A stretch of 64,000 nucleotides of DNA from Dethiosulfovibrio salsuginis (GTDB lineage: Bacteria; Synergistota; Synergistia; Synergistales; Dethiosulfovibrionaceae), in the NCBI RefSeq assembly GCF_900177735.1, contig NZ_FXBB01000002.1, forward strand, positions 62,001 to 126,000, given 5' to 3'. Of this stretch, positions 25,622-34,036 are shown one piece after another (positions within the stretch are counted from its first letter, which is position 1; every line of letters begins with the position of its first letter). Below the pieces are notes generated by a model that saw nothing but the letters and a program-made list of their open reading frames with translations, searched no databases and was not told where the DNA came from. The position numbers and the translations under genes were made by a program.

Positions 25622-27559
25622 ACGATGACGGCCGATAAGGCCCTCCTGTCGTCCAGCTAGCTCTACAAGGGTTCCGTTTTCCCGGCCCAGGCCCGACACC
25701 CCTTCCAACAGGGCCATAACCGAGTTCTCCAGGTCCGTGGCCCTCGCCATGGACCTTTTTGCGACCTCACACAGGCTAGAGAGCATAGAGGAGACCTGAC
25801 CGTTGCTTCTGGTCTGGTTCTCAGAGCTATCCAAAACCTCCGCCGCCTTAGCGCTCACGTCGGCGGCCTCGGCGGCTATGGCTTCGAGAGCCTTATACAG
25901 CATTCGAGATCTCTCCAGGTTGGCCTGACCGACCGAACCTCCGTCGGAGGCTATTTCACTGAGCTGACCGACCCCTCTGACCATAGACGAGGAAAGATCC
26001 CTGATCCTCTTGGCCGCATCCCGGCTCTGCTCCGAAAGGGCCCTGATCTCCCCTGCTACCACCGAAAACCCCTTTCCCGCCTCGCCAGCTCTCGCTGCCT
26101 CTATGGCGGCGTTCAGGGCCAGCAGGTTCGTCTGGTCCGCTATATCCCCTATAGTCGCCACAAAAGCCTCGATTCCCTGAGCTCCCTGCCTGAGGTCCTC
26201 GGAGATATCGGACACCGAGAGAAAGTCCTTGGACATGACCTCCACCCCTTCACCGTTTTCCTGAGCGAGGCCTCTGGCGGTACGAGCCTGCTCAAAGGTT
26301 CGATCGGAGGATCTCTTGGTCTCTTCCGCTAAATAAGCTACCTGTTTGGCTCCTTCGGTCACCGAACAAGCTCCCTCTTCAGCGGTCTGGACCGCCTCTA
26401 TGCTGTCCCCCATGGACTCCACCAGCACAGCACTGGCCTCCTGAAGCCCTGCGGTAACCGACTCCACTCTTACAGCTATGGCGGAAAGACCGGAAGAGCT
26501 GGACATTATGCTGCCGTTACCCTCTTTCAGCGATCTCAGGACGTCCCTCTGAAAGTCTATGAGACAGTCCAGTGCCTGCGATACCCTGGAGAGTTCGTCG
26601 CTTCCGGTCATCGAACACCTTACGGTGAGGTCCCCCTGGATGGCCGCCTCGGCGACGGAGGTCAAAAGCCCTATCTGGGACATGAATTTTCGACAGAATA
26701 GTCCCAGACCTACGCCTAGCAGGACGACCGCCACGGATACCAGCGTCCACCGGATTCGGTCCATTCTACGGAGAGGTGCGAACACGGCGTCTCTGTCGGA
26801 CACCATTATCAAAGACATTCCTCTCGGTAGAGGAAAGGAAAATATCTGTGATGCCTTACCTTCCGACCTCAGATCCAAACCGGACGGAGAGTCTTTGCCG
26901 TGAAGGTCCAACGCAGCTGACAGCACCTTTTCCTCCGCCGAGCCCGCCAGCACCTCACCGGAGGATCCCAGGAGAATCGCCCCATCCGAGGGAATCACCG
27001 CATCAAGGGCGGATATAGGTATGTCCGCTCCCATAACCCCTAAAAGCCTGCCTTCCTGGTAGAGAGAGTAGACCGGCACCGACAATGTCATAACCGGCTC
27101 ATCGAGCCTGGGAGAGACCCAGGGAGAGGAAAGCACCGCAGAACCGGAACTCTCCGCAGAAACGTACCAATGTTCGACTCTTGGGTCGTAATCGTCCTCG
27201 GAAAACCAGTCCCCTCCGTCCAGGAACTGACCGCTTGGCAACGCTAGGTACAGGTCTGTAAGCCCCATGGGACGAGAGGCCTCGGTAAGGTTTCTCATGT
27301 AGTTTCCCGCGGTCCCCGGAAGTAGCCCCAGGTCCTCTATCATGAAAGAAAGGTTGTTAGCCCCGGTGGTGACCACGTTCTCCAGGGATTTAAACCAGTT
27401 TGAGACCGCCGCTGCCGCTCCTCTGCTCTCACGGACCTGACCGCTGTCCAGAAGATCTACCAGGGTAGATCTGGCTCCCTGGGAGGAGAAAAAAGCCAAT
27501 GCCGCCATGGAAAAGCATACCGATAGGGCCATCGTTACGAGCCTTTTTTTAAGGGTCAT
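25616..27559 (-). CDS. Methyl-accepting chemotaxis protein with periplasmic Cache-like domain
   Basis: A 647-residue transmembrane chemoreceptor: N-terminal helix (residues 8-26), a periplasmic sensor of about 240 residues resembling double Cache ([22 protein letters not shown], in words: [28 protein letters not shown]), second helix (about 270-290), HAMP and the cytoplasmic signalling bundle. The tip is [19 protein letters not shown]. Ligand unknown; Cache receptors with this layout often bind amino acids or organic acids. The ATG overlaps the EAL-CBS-GGDEF gene as ATGA with GGAGG upstream, so the two are translated together. Confidence 0.9.
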   Translation of the reverse strand: MTLKKRLVTMALSVCFSMAALAFFSSQGARSTLVDLLDSGQVRESRGAAAAVSNWFKSLENVVTTGANNLSFMIEDLGLLPGTAGNYMRNLTEASRPMGLTDLYLALPSGQFLDGGDWFSEDDYDPRVEHWYVSAESSGSAVLSSPWVSPRLDEPVMTLSVPVYSLYQEGRLLGVMGADIPISALDAVIPSDGAILLGSSGEVLAGSAEEKVLSAALDLHGKDSPSGLDLRSEGKASQIFSFPLPRGMSLIMVSDRDAVFAPLRRMDRIRWTLVSVAVVLLGVGLGLFCRKFMSQIGLLTSVAEAAIQGDLTVRCSMTGSDELSRVSQALDCLIDFQRDVLRSLKEGNGSIMSSSSGLSAIAVRVESVTAGLQEASAVLVESMGDSIEAVQTAEEGACSVTEGAKQVAYLAEETKRSSDRTFEQARTARGLAQENGEGVEVMSKDFLSVSDISEDLRQGAQGIEAFVATIGDIADQTNLLALNAAIEAARAGEAGKGFSVVAGEIRALSEQSRDAAKRIRDLSSSMVRGVGQLSEIASDGGSVGQANLERSRMLYKALEAIAAEAADVSAKAAEVLDSSENQTRSNGQVSSMLSSLCEVAKRSMARATDLENSVMALLEGVSGLGRENGTLVELAGRQEGLIGRHRL

Positions 27560-29352
27560 GACAATCCTCCTCCCAAGCTATCTCCGTGAAATCTTCGTTC
27601 CTGGACCCACCCGCTTCGACCGGTCTCGTAGGTCAACTGTTTAGCTCTGTGCTTTAAACAGGCGGCTATCTCCGATATTTTGGCGGGATGGAGGTCTTTT
27701 CCCAAATTATCCTTCTCTATCACCGCTAAACTGAGGGTAACAGGGGAAACTTTACAGACCTCCCCCTTTCTGCTAACCGACGAGAAAAAACCTCTCTCCC
27801 AGTCCTCTTGGTGAAAGAAGTCTCTTTTTCGTCTATCGAACTCTCGGCACACCGAATCCAGACATCCCTCGGGCAGATTTCCCGTCACCACCGCCACGAA
27901 ATCGTCTCCCCCTACGTGTCCCAGGGAGACTCTGCTTCCCAGCTCACTGAAACCCTCCTGAAGCACCGAGGCGGTGAGCTTTATAAGACCGTCTCCATCG
28001 ATAAAGCCGTAGGTGTCGTTGTACTCCTTAAAACGGTCCAGATCGGCGTATATCAGGGCGAAGGACGAATCACAGCCTTTACATCTGGATATCCACCGCT
28101 GAATTTCCTGGTTTCCCGGAAGGCCGCTCAGAGGATTGCACGTCAGAGCCTGACGGACCTCTATCTCCGCCGACCTGGCTATGACCTGCTTCATGGTCAC
28201 GGTCCCCATATAGTGGCCCCTGGTGTCCACGACCACCACTGGATCGTAGATAGCGTCTGGACACCGCTCCATAGCCAGCTTGGAAAGATGCCGGACCGAG
28301 CAACTGTGTCCCACGGACAAGAAGTTTTTCTTCGCCGCCGCCTCTACCGGCCTGTTCTGGAATAGATGGAAGCCGTAGGCCCCTCCCATCTTGGACGCGA
28401 AGTCGTTTCTGGTTACCAATCCCACCGGGGTCTTGCCGTCCAGGACCACTCCGTGGTCGAACTCGGGGGTGTTTTTCATGACGTACCAAAGGTCCTTGCA
28501 GGAGATCTCGTCCCTCTGCATGGCCCTGGCCCTGGTTGTCATGGACAGGAGCCCGTCCGGGGCCTCGCCCTCGCTGGCCTGGAGGTCGTCCCATATGGAC
28601 TGAACCATATCCCTCTGAGAGTGGGAGACCTCGAAAGGCTCACAGGAAGGCTTAGCGAAAAGGTAGCCCTGGACGAAGCGAATCCCCAGCCTCATCAGGG
28701 TCTCAAGCTCCTGTCTCGTCTCAACTCCCTCGGCGATAATCCTGGACTCGACCTGAGAGGCCAGCCCCACCATCGATCGGACTATGTGCTGCTTTCTGGG
28801 CTCCTCGTGGATATCCCGAATGAGGGCCATGTCCAGCTTTATGTAGTCCGGTATACAGGATGCCAGCATTATAAGACCGGAGTGCCCAGCACCTAGGTCG
28901 TCTATGGCTATACGAAAGCCCTGTTCCTTCATCTCCTCGACCCGCCGGGATAGGAGGCCATAATCGGAGACCTCCTGTCTCTCGGTAAGCTCTATCACCA
29001 CCTGAGACGATCTGACGCCCATCTGTTCCACTATCGAACGATTAAAAGAAGAAGGAAATTTTCCATTCAGAAAAACCGAGGGAGTCACGTTTATAAACAC
29101 CCTTCTGTCCTCCGAATCGATCACCGTAGAGAGTGTTTTAAGGGCAGAGTCTCGACAAAGTTCCTCTAATTCCCACAGAACCCCCATTCGCTCCGCCCTG
29201 TCGAACAGCTCGCAGGCCGATTCTACCGGAGGGCGGCCCCGGGAGAGGAACTCGTATCCCCACACCTGACCGCCGAAGAGATCTACAACAGGCTGAAACA
29301 CCGTCCTAACCCCCTCGCAACAGATCGCATCGTCCATCAACATAACGGCCAA
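27556..29352 (-). CDS. EAL-CBS-GGDEF cyclic-di-GMP signalling protein
   Basis: A cytoplasmic c-di-GMP protein with an unusual domain order. EAL-type phosphodiesterase domain (about 1-240: [41 protein letters not shown]), a CBS pair (about 270-400), then a GGDEF-type cyclase domain (about 430-570) with [12 protein letters not shown]. The EAL signature reads EFL where ExL is usual, and the GGDEF loop is GGDDF, so either domain could be active or regulatory. Start uncertain: TTG at 29352 has GGGGAGG 8 bases upstream; ATG at 29376, 29343 and 29337 are alternatives without a good site. Overlaps the chemoreceptor gene by ATGA. Confidence 0.88.
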   Translation of the reverse strand: MAVMLMDDAICCEGVRTVFQPVVDLFGGQVWGYEFLSRGRPPVESACELFDRAERMGVLWELEELCRDSALKTLSTVIDSEDRRVFINVTPSVFLNGKFPSSFNRSIVEQMGVRSSQVVIELTERQEVSDYGLLSRRVEEMKEQGFRIAIDDLGAGHSGLIMLASCIPDYIKLDMALIRDIHEEPRKQHIVRSMVGLASQVESRIIAEGVETRQELETLMRLGIRFVQGYLFAKPSCEPFEVSHSQRDMVQSIWDDLQASEGEAPDGLLSMTTRARAMQRDEISCKDLWYVMKNTPEFDHGVVLDGKTPVGLVTRNDFASKMGGAYGFHLFQNRPVEAAAKKNFLSVGHSCSVRHLSKLAMERCPDAIYDPVVVVDTRGHYMGTVTMKQVIARSAEIEVRQALTCNPLSGLPGNQEIQRWISRCKGCDSSFALIYADLDRFKEYNDTYGFIDGDGLIKLTASVLQEGFSELGSRVSLGHVGGDDFVAVVTGNLPEGCLDSVCREFDRRKRDFFHQEDWERGFFSSVSRKGEVCKVSPVTLSLAVIEKDNLGKDLHPAKISEIAACLKHRAKQLTYETGRSGWVQERRFHGDSLGGGLS

Positions 29353-29452
29353 AAAGACCACCTCCCCTAGGATCATAGAGGAGGTGGGTTTCAGTTCGGT
29401 AACGGTTGTGTCACATGTTTATCTTGCTGAGTGGGAACCTATAAAAGCTCGA

Positions 29453-31207
29453 CTAGGAAACCCTGACGGGCATGGACGACTTATCCTCCAGCTTGAAGGT
29501 TGCGACCATCTTTCTCAATTCCTCCCCTAGATGGCTCAGGGCCTGGGAGTCGGATAGCAGTTCCTTGGCGACCTCTGTGACCTCGTCGAGCCTTTCGCCG
29601 AGGGCCTCGGTGTCCTCGGCACCCTCGGATACCCTGGTGGATACGTCCTGGACCGCCGAGGCTATTTCCTCGCTGGAGGCGGCCTGTTCCTGGGACACCG
29701 CCGCCAGGTCCTGGGTCGCCTGGGCGATCAGGTCGAGCCTCTTTATCATCTGCTCTATTTTAGCCTCGGTGTCCTGGGCCATGGACCTAGATTCGACGGA
29801 GCTTTTTGCGTTGTCGTTGACCGATCTGAAGACGCTCTCCAGATCGGCGGCTATGGTTGTGGCCATTTCAGCTATGTTGCCCGCCGCTCCCGCCGATTCC
29901 TCCGCCAGCTTTCTGACCTCTTCAGCTACTACCGCAAATCCCCTACCGTGCTCTCCTGCCCTGGCGGCCTCTATGGCGGCGTTTAAGGCAAGCAGGTTTG
30001 TCTGGTCCGCTATTCCACCGATCTGTGAGACGAAGCCCTGGACCTGGTTTATCCTGTCTCCTAAGGCCTTTACGGCGGCGGCGGAGTCCTCCGCCTCTTT
30101 CGACGAGCGAGCCACCATAGAGACTACCACTCTGACAGCCTCCACTCCCTCGTTGCCTGCCGCGGTAGCCCCTTCGACCTCCTCGGCCATCTCGGAGCTC
30201 TTACGGGCGGTCGCCTGGGCCCCTGCCGCTACCTCCTCCACCGAGGCGTTTATCTCCTGCCCTGCTGCCGCTATGGACTGCATTCTATCCCCTAGGGCGT
30301 CGGACCTATCGCTGGAGGCAGCTATAGCGGAGGTTGACCGCTTCATGGAGGACGCCAGTTTCTCCGACTGGATGTCCAGGGTTTTTGAGGACTTGGCTAT
30401 GAGGGTCATAGAGGCTCTGAGTTTCTCGGCCATGAGGTTCAGAGCCTGAGCCATCTTTGAGAGTTCGTCCTTTCCTGTCGCATCGAACCGGACCGTCAGG
30501 TCTCCCTGGGAGAAAAGCCCCACCGAGTCGATCATCCGTCCCATAGGCCCGGTGATGGCCTTAGCGATGAAGATCGCCATAAGACAGGAAAGAACAAAGG
30601 CCCCGAGGGCGAAGGAGACCATAAACTTGACCGCACCGGCGGCGGAGCCCCGGGCCTCTCGGTCGATCCTACCCGCCTTCTCTCCTAAGTATTCGGCGAT
30701 CTCTCCGATATCCCCGTCAAAGGCGATCAGATAGGGGTCACCGTTTTTATTAAAATCATCAAAGGCTTTGGCGTTTTCGTTTGCCATGGCCAGCTTCAAG
30801 GTCGAGGCCAGCCCTTTTCTGGCCATCTCCAGGTTCTCCATGACGGAGGCGAACTTACGTTTCTCGAAATCGTCCAGATTGGTTTTACCGTAGTTCTCCA
30901 GGTTCCGGTCGTTTATAAGCCGTCTTCTCTCTATATCCTCAAGAAGCTGTCGGTTTTTTGCGGGATCCTCGGTGATCATAAGGGCGTAGAGATCCGCCTC
31001 TATCGCCCTGGTCTGGGCCCTGGTGTCATTCAGCCAAAGAATCGGCAAGGTCATATCCCGATAGCTGGTCTCGAGAGCGACAGAGGTGGCCCTAAGGTTC
31101 CTCCAGCCTATAAAAGTAACCAGAGCCAGGGCCAGGGCGAACACCACGGCAAGGATAGAGATCTTAAGCACCGTCGAAATGTTTCTCATAAACCTCACAA
31201 AAATCAC
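29453..31207 (-). CDS. Methyl-accepting chemotaxis protein with four-helix-bundle sensor
   Basis: A 584-residue chemoreceptor: N-terminal membrane helix, a periplasmic four-helix-bundle sensor of about 150 residues (4HB_MCP type), second membrane helix (around 195-215), HAMP and the signalling bundle with [22 protein letters not shown] long acidic linker region [11 protein letters not shown] precedes the C-terminus; no CheR-docking pentapeptide is evident. It is third in line after the kinase and regulator genes on the same strand, separated from the regulator by about 20 bases, suggesting co-transcription. Start is ambiguous: GTG 31207 or ATG 31189, neither with ideal spacing. Confidence 0.9.
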   Translation of the reverse strand: MIFVRFMRNISTVLKISILAVVFALALALVTFIGWRNLRATSVALETSYRDMTLPILWLNDTRAQTRAIEADLYALMITEDPAKNRQLLEDIERRRLINDRNLENYGKTNLDDFEKRKFASVMENLEMARKGLASTLKLAMANENAKAFDDFNKNGDPYLIAFDGDIGEIAEYLGEKAGRIDREARGSAAGAVKFMVSFALGAFVLSCLMAIFIAKAITGPMGRMIDSVGLFSQGDLTVRFDATGKDELSKMAQALNLMAEKLRASMTLIAKSSKTLDIQSEKLASSMKRSTSAIAASSDRSDALGDRMQSIAAAGQEINASVEEVAAGAQATARKSSEMAEEVEGATAAGNEGVEAVRVVVSMVARSSKEAEDSAAAVKALGDRINQVQGFVSQIGGIADQTNLLALNAAIEAARAGEHGRGFAVVAEEVRKLAEESAGAAGNIAEMATTIAADLESVFRSVNDNAKSSVESRSMAQDTEAKIEQMIKRLDLIAQATQDLAAVSQEQAASSEEIASAVQDVSTRVSEGAEDTEALGERLDEVTEVAKELLSDSQALSHLGEELRKMVATFKLEDKSSMPVRVS

Positions 31208-31228
31208 CGTTCCTCTCTTAAACAGAAG

Positions 31229-32359
31229 CTAAAGGTCTTTATGGGGGATCCCGTTGAAGAAGGGGGTCTCCGAGGGATGAAGCACCGCAGCGGCGTAGGT
31301 CGAGTCCCCTAGCCGAAAGGGGTACATAAACATATTCACATCGACTTTATGGCCTACCTTGTGGAGAAAACCTACCCTAACCGGCCCAGGAGGACATAAA
31401 TTGCCGGAGAATAGGTCGGACAGGCTTTTTTGAACCTTTTGAGTGAACTCGGGGTGAACTTTTTTATGCAGAGAGCTCCCCAGAACCTCCTCCTTGGTGT
31501 AGCCCAGAAACTTTGTGACCTCGCAGTTCCAGAGGACACACCTCCCGTGGGAGTCAACTGCCAGTATTCCCGCAGGGGCGGCGGCCAACAACGAGGACGC
31601 CAACTCCGGCGGCTCCACAAAGGAGGATATCGCTCCGTCGCCGGAGGTAGACACCCCCTTACCGGCGAAAAAGTAGCCCTTTCTGGGCCTGGTGACGATC
31701 CTCTTGGGCCTGCTAGGCTCCACCTCGACCTTCGACCTGAGCTGGTTTACCGCCCACCGGACGAGGGAGGGGTTGCCCGTACCGGGAGGAAACTCCCATA
31801 CCATCCTCAAAAGGTCCTCCACCGAAAGGACTTTGCCAGGATAGCGAAGAAAGGTGGAGAGAAGCCGAAACTCCATGGCGGTGAGGTTAGACCACCTCAG
31901 GCCGTTCCATACCGATCTGTCCCCTATGTTGACCATCATGTCCTGGGTCTGCAACAGCCCTTTGCCCTCTATGGAGACCGGGTTTTTAGATCCTCCCCGG
32001 CGGATCAAAGTCTCCACCCTGGCGCAGAACTCGTCGGGATCGAAAGGCTTGGACATATAGTCGTCCGCTCCGGCCTCGAGGCCCTCTATTCTGTCTCTGG
32101 CGTAGGTCCTGCCGCTCATGACCAGCACAGGAAGATCGACGAGAGAACCTTTCTCCCTGATGGCCCTAAGATAGGGAAGACCTCCCTCCCCTGGGAGGTT
32201 CAGGTCCAGCACCAGCAGATCGGGCACCCAGCGACCTATCGCCGGTCGTAGCTCTTCAACGCAGGAAAAACATCGAACCTCGTGACCGAGGTCCTCCAGA
32301 CAGTCCGCCAGCCCCCTTCTGAGCCCAGCGTCGTCCTCTACTATAGCTATCTGAGACAT
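31229..32359 (-). CDS. Response regulator, receiver-winged helix with C-terminal PAS domain
   Basis: A response regulator with receiver domain (1-115; acidic VEDD near residue 8, phospho-Asp in LLVLDLNLPGEG, Lys in MSKPFDPDEF) and OmpR-type winged helix (about 130-220, SLVRWAVNQLRSK). It then carries a PAS domain (about 245-360, PAGILAVDSHGRCVLWN, GYTKEEVLG), an uncommon addition at the C-terminus. It probably binds DNA when phosphorylated by the neighbouring kinase and may sense a second signal through PAS. ATG 32359 is preferred over the upstream extension because GAGGAGG lies 9 bases before it. This ribosome site now lies just downstream of an inserted MITE. Confidence 0.9.
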   Translation of the reverse strand: MSQIAIVEDDAGLRRGLADCLEDLGHEVRCFSCVEELRPAIGRWVPDLLVLDLNLPGEGGLPYLRAIREKGSLVDLPVLVMSGRTYARDRIEGLEAGADDYMSKPFDPDEFCARVETLIRRGGSKNPVSIEGKGLLQTQDMMVNIGDRSVWNGLRWSNLTAMEFRLLSTFLRYPGKVLSVEDLLRMVWEFPPGTGNPSLVRWAVNQLRSKVEVEPSRPKRIVTRPRKGYFFAGKGVSTSGDGAISSFVEPPELASSLLAAAPAGILAVDSHGRCVLWNCEVTKFLGYTKEEVLGSSLHKKVHPEFTQKVQKSLSDLFSGNLCPPGPVRVGFLHKVGHKVDVNMFMYPFRLGDSTYAAAVLHPSETPFFNGIPHKDL

Positions 32360-32386
32360 GGTTTTATTCCTCCTCAATGGCTTTTA

Positions 32387-32635
32387 GGCACCTCTAAAAA
32401 CTCACCTTTGAGTCCCCTCGGAGAGACCGTCCCGTCTACGCCCTGTTTCGCCCAATCGTATACTCGACCTGCCTGTTCCGTACGAACCGCCTCGGAGGGC
32501 ACGTCCTGTGCCCCCTCGGCTTGGCGCGACGTCCTGTCGCCCCATTCGTTCTACACAACGGCAGGTCGAGTATACGGGCTCAAATGGGCTACGTCGGAAC
32601 GATCTTTCCGAGGAGCGGAGTTTTTTAGAGATGCC
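32387..32635. mobile_element. MITE-like element, copy 1 (249 bp, 6-bp target duplication)
   Basis: A non-coding element with terminal inverted repeats of about 45 bp (GGCACCTCTAAAAACTC at one end, its imperfect complement at the other) flanked by a perfect duplication CTTTTA (32381-32386 and 32636-32641). Inside are a second inverted pair (32458-32473 with 32560-32575) and two small hairpins sharing a GTCCT loop. It is about 90% alike to 38417-38663 and its ends match 49512-49599. It supplies the stop codon of the kinase gene. No transposase is in the window. Confidence 0.9.
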
Positions 32636-33875
32636 CTTTTATCTTCGGGAAATGGAGCGTAACCGTGGCCCCTACAGGAGCTCGATCCCTAAGCTCCAGC
32701 TTGCCTCTATGGTCCGAGACGATGGCCTGAACCACCGCAAGACCTAGCCCAGAACCGGAAAGGGGACGATTTTTGATCCTCTCCTCAGGTGCCCCCTCCC
32801 CTGGGGGAAACCCCTCACCGTCGTCCTCTACGGATACCACGACCTGATAGTCCTCCACCTGAGAGGTAACTCGGATACTCCCCGGATTACCCGACCGGTC
32901 TATCGAGTTCCAGCTGTTCACATACAGGTTCACGAACAGCCTAAATAGGTCGTACCCGTCACCGAGAACGGTGGCGTTCGGCGGAACGTCACATGAGAAG
33001 GAGACCTCCGACGAGCCCAAGCCTCTCGATACCTGGACCATCCTCCATGCCTCACGGCACACCGCACCTATGAAAAGAGGACGGAAGGACCTTTGTGCCC
33101 CTCCGCCGACCTCGGGCAACTGCTCTATAAGCCTCTCTATCTGGGTGGCCCCGTCGCTGATGTCCCCTAAAGACCTCCTGAGAGAAGGGGTATCCAGAGG
33201 CTTTCGATCCTCTAACTTTCTGATGTGCCTCTTGGCGTGGATCTGAATCGCCGCTAGAGGGGTCCTTATCTCGTGGGAGAGCTTCCTTATAAAGCTAAAA
33301 GAAGGATCGCTGATGGTTACCCTTTGATCTGGACCAGTTACCCTCTCTCCAGAGGCTATAACCGCCTGCACCACCTTGGATATCCAGGGAAGATTTTTCT
33401 CTATCCACTGCCTTGAGAAGACCCTGACCTCCTTGAGCTCGGAAAGATACTCATAAGGGTCTATTTCGTACCTGGAGATGAGGGATAGAATATGGTCATC
33501 GGCGGGCCTTTTATCCATAAAAAAAACGTGGCCAAAAACTATAGCCTCGGGCCTGTTTTTCACCAGGACGGGACAGGAAAAGGTGTCGAATCCCATAGGA
33601 CAGCGACTGAAGAAAATCCCTTTTTCCCAGTCCAAGGTGAAAAGCTCTCTGGCTCCGGTCCGACATAACTCTCCTCTGACGGGGTCATCGAGGTGCCACT
33701 TTAGACAGATAGAGGGAACGCCCGCTACGACCACCCTGTCCTGGGTGAGCCTTGGTACGAGGTCTATTGCCATAATGACCCCTAGAGGAAGGCCCGTCAG
33801 GTTATATAACCCTTCTACCGCCAAGCTCAGGACCTGACGATGAGATACTTGATTATCTGAGAAAATATTCAGCAC
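32625..33875 (-). CDS. Sensor histidine kinase with PocR-like sensor domain; 3' end altered by MITE
   Basis: A soluble kinase of 416 residues. The N-terminal sensor half resembles the PocR ligand-binding domain: LCRTGA, FFSRCPMGF, DTFSCPVLV and GHVFF with spaced Cys, as in PocR-type sensors of small organic molecules or redox state. Then HisKA with SHEIRTPL (around 220) and HATPase (N-box VNLYVNSWNS, DDGEGFPPG, GSGLGLAVV). No membrane helix. The last residues and the TAA come from the MITE; without it the frame would read ...FPKIKAIEEE-stop, ending 4 bases before the regulator ATG. Start GTG 33875 overlaps its own GGGAGG, so the true start may be slightly downstream. Confidence 0.85.
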   Translation of the reverse strand: MLNIFSDNQVSHRQVLSLAVEGLYNLTGLPLGVIMAIDLVPRLTQDRVVVAGVPSICLKWHLDDPVRGELCRTGARELFTLDWEKGIFFSRCPMGFDTFSCPVLVKNRPEAIVFGHVFFMDKRPADDHILSLISRYEIDPYEYLSELKEVRVFSRQWIEKNLPWISKVVQAVIASGERVTGPDQRVTISDPSFSFIRKLSHEIRTPLAAIQIHAKRHIRKLEDRKPLDTPSLRRSLGDISDGATQIERLIEQLPEVGGGAQRSFRPLFIGAVCREAWRMVQVSRGLGSSEVSFSCDVPPNATVLGDGYDLFRLFVNLYVNSWNSIDRSGNPGSIRVTSQVEDYQVVVSVEDDGEGFPPGEGAPEERIKNRPLSGSGLGLAVVQAIVSDHRGKLELRDRAPVGATVTLHFPKIKGHL

Positions 33876-33896
33876 CTCCCTGATATTTCCAACGTG

Positions 33897-33929
33897 ATTA
33901 TAGACTAAAGGTCTAACGAGTTGCGTTAG
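33897..33929 (-). promoter_or_regulatory. Promoter region of the two-component operon
   Basis: A minus-strand TATAAT (33897-33902) lies about 25 bases before the kinase start. Just upstream is an inverted repeat CTAACG-N5-CGTTAG (33913-33929) in the -35 zone, where no good hexamer is visible. This suggests activator-dependent transcription (inference), possibly by the downstream regulator. Confidence 0.45.
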
Positions 33930-33978
33930 GAAAGGTTTGTATGCCGTGGATCCGTTTTTTGATACGTAATATCGGATC

Positions 33979-34036
33979 GAAAAGGAAATAAAACAGCTGG
34001 CCCTCTTAAGAGGGCCAGCTGTTTTATTTCCTTTTC
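33979..34036. terminator. 58-bp perfect palindrome, terminator of the subtilase gene
   Basis: Perfect 29-bp arms meeting at TTAA. The outer arms are A/T-rich (GAAAAGGAAATAAAAC) and the inner arms GC-rich (AGCTGGCCCTC), so either strand gives a stem followed by T-rich sequence. The last four codons (RKRK) and stop of the subtilase lie inside it. Confidence 0.85.
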
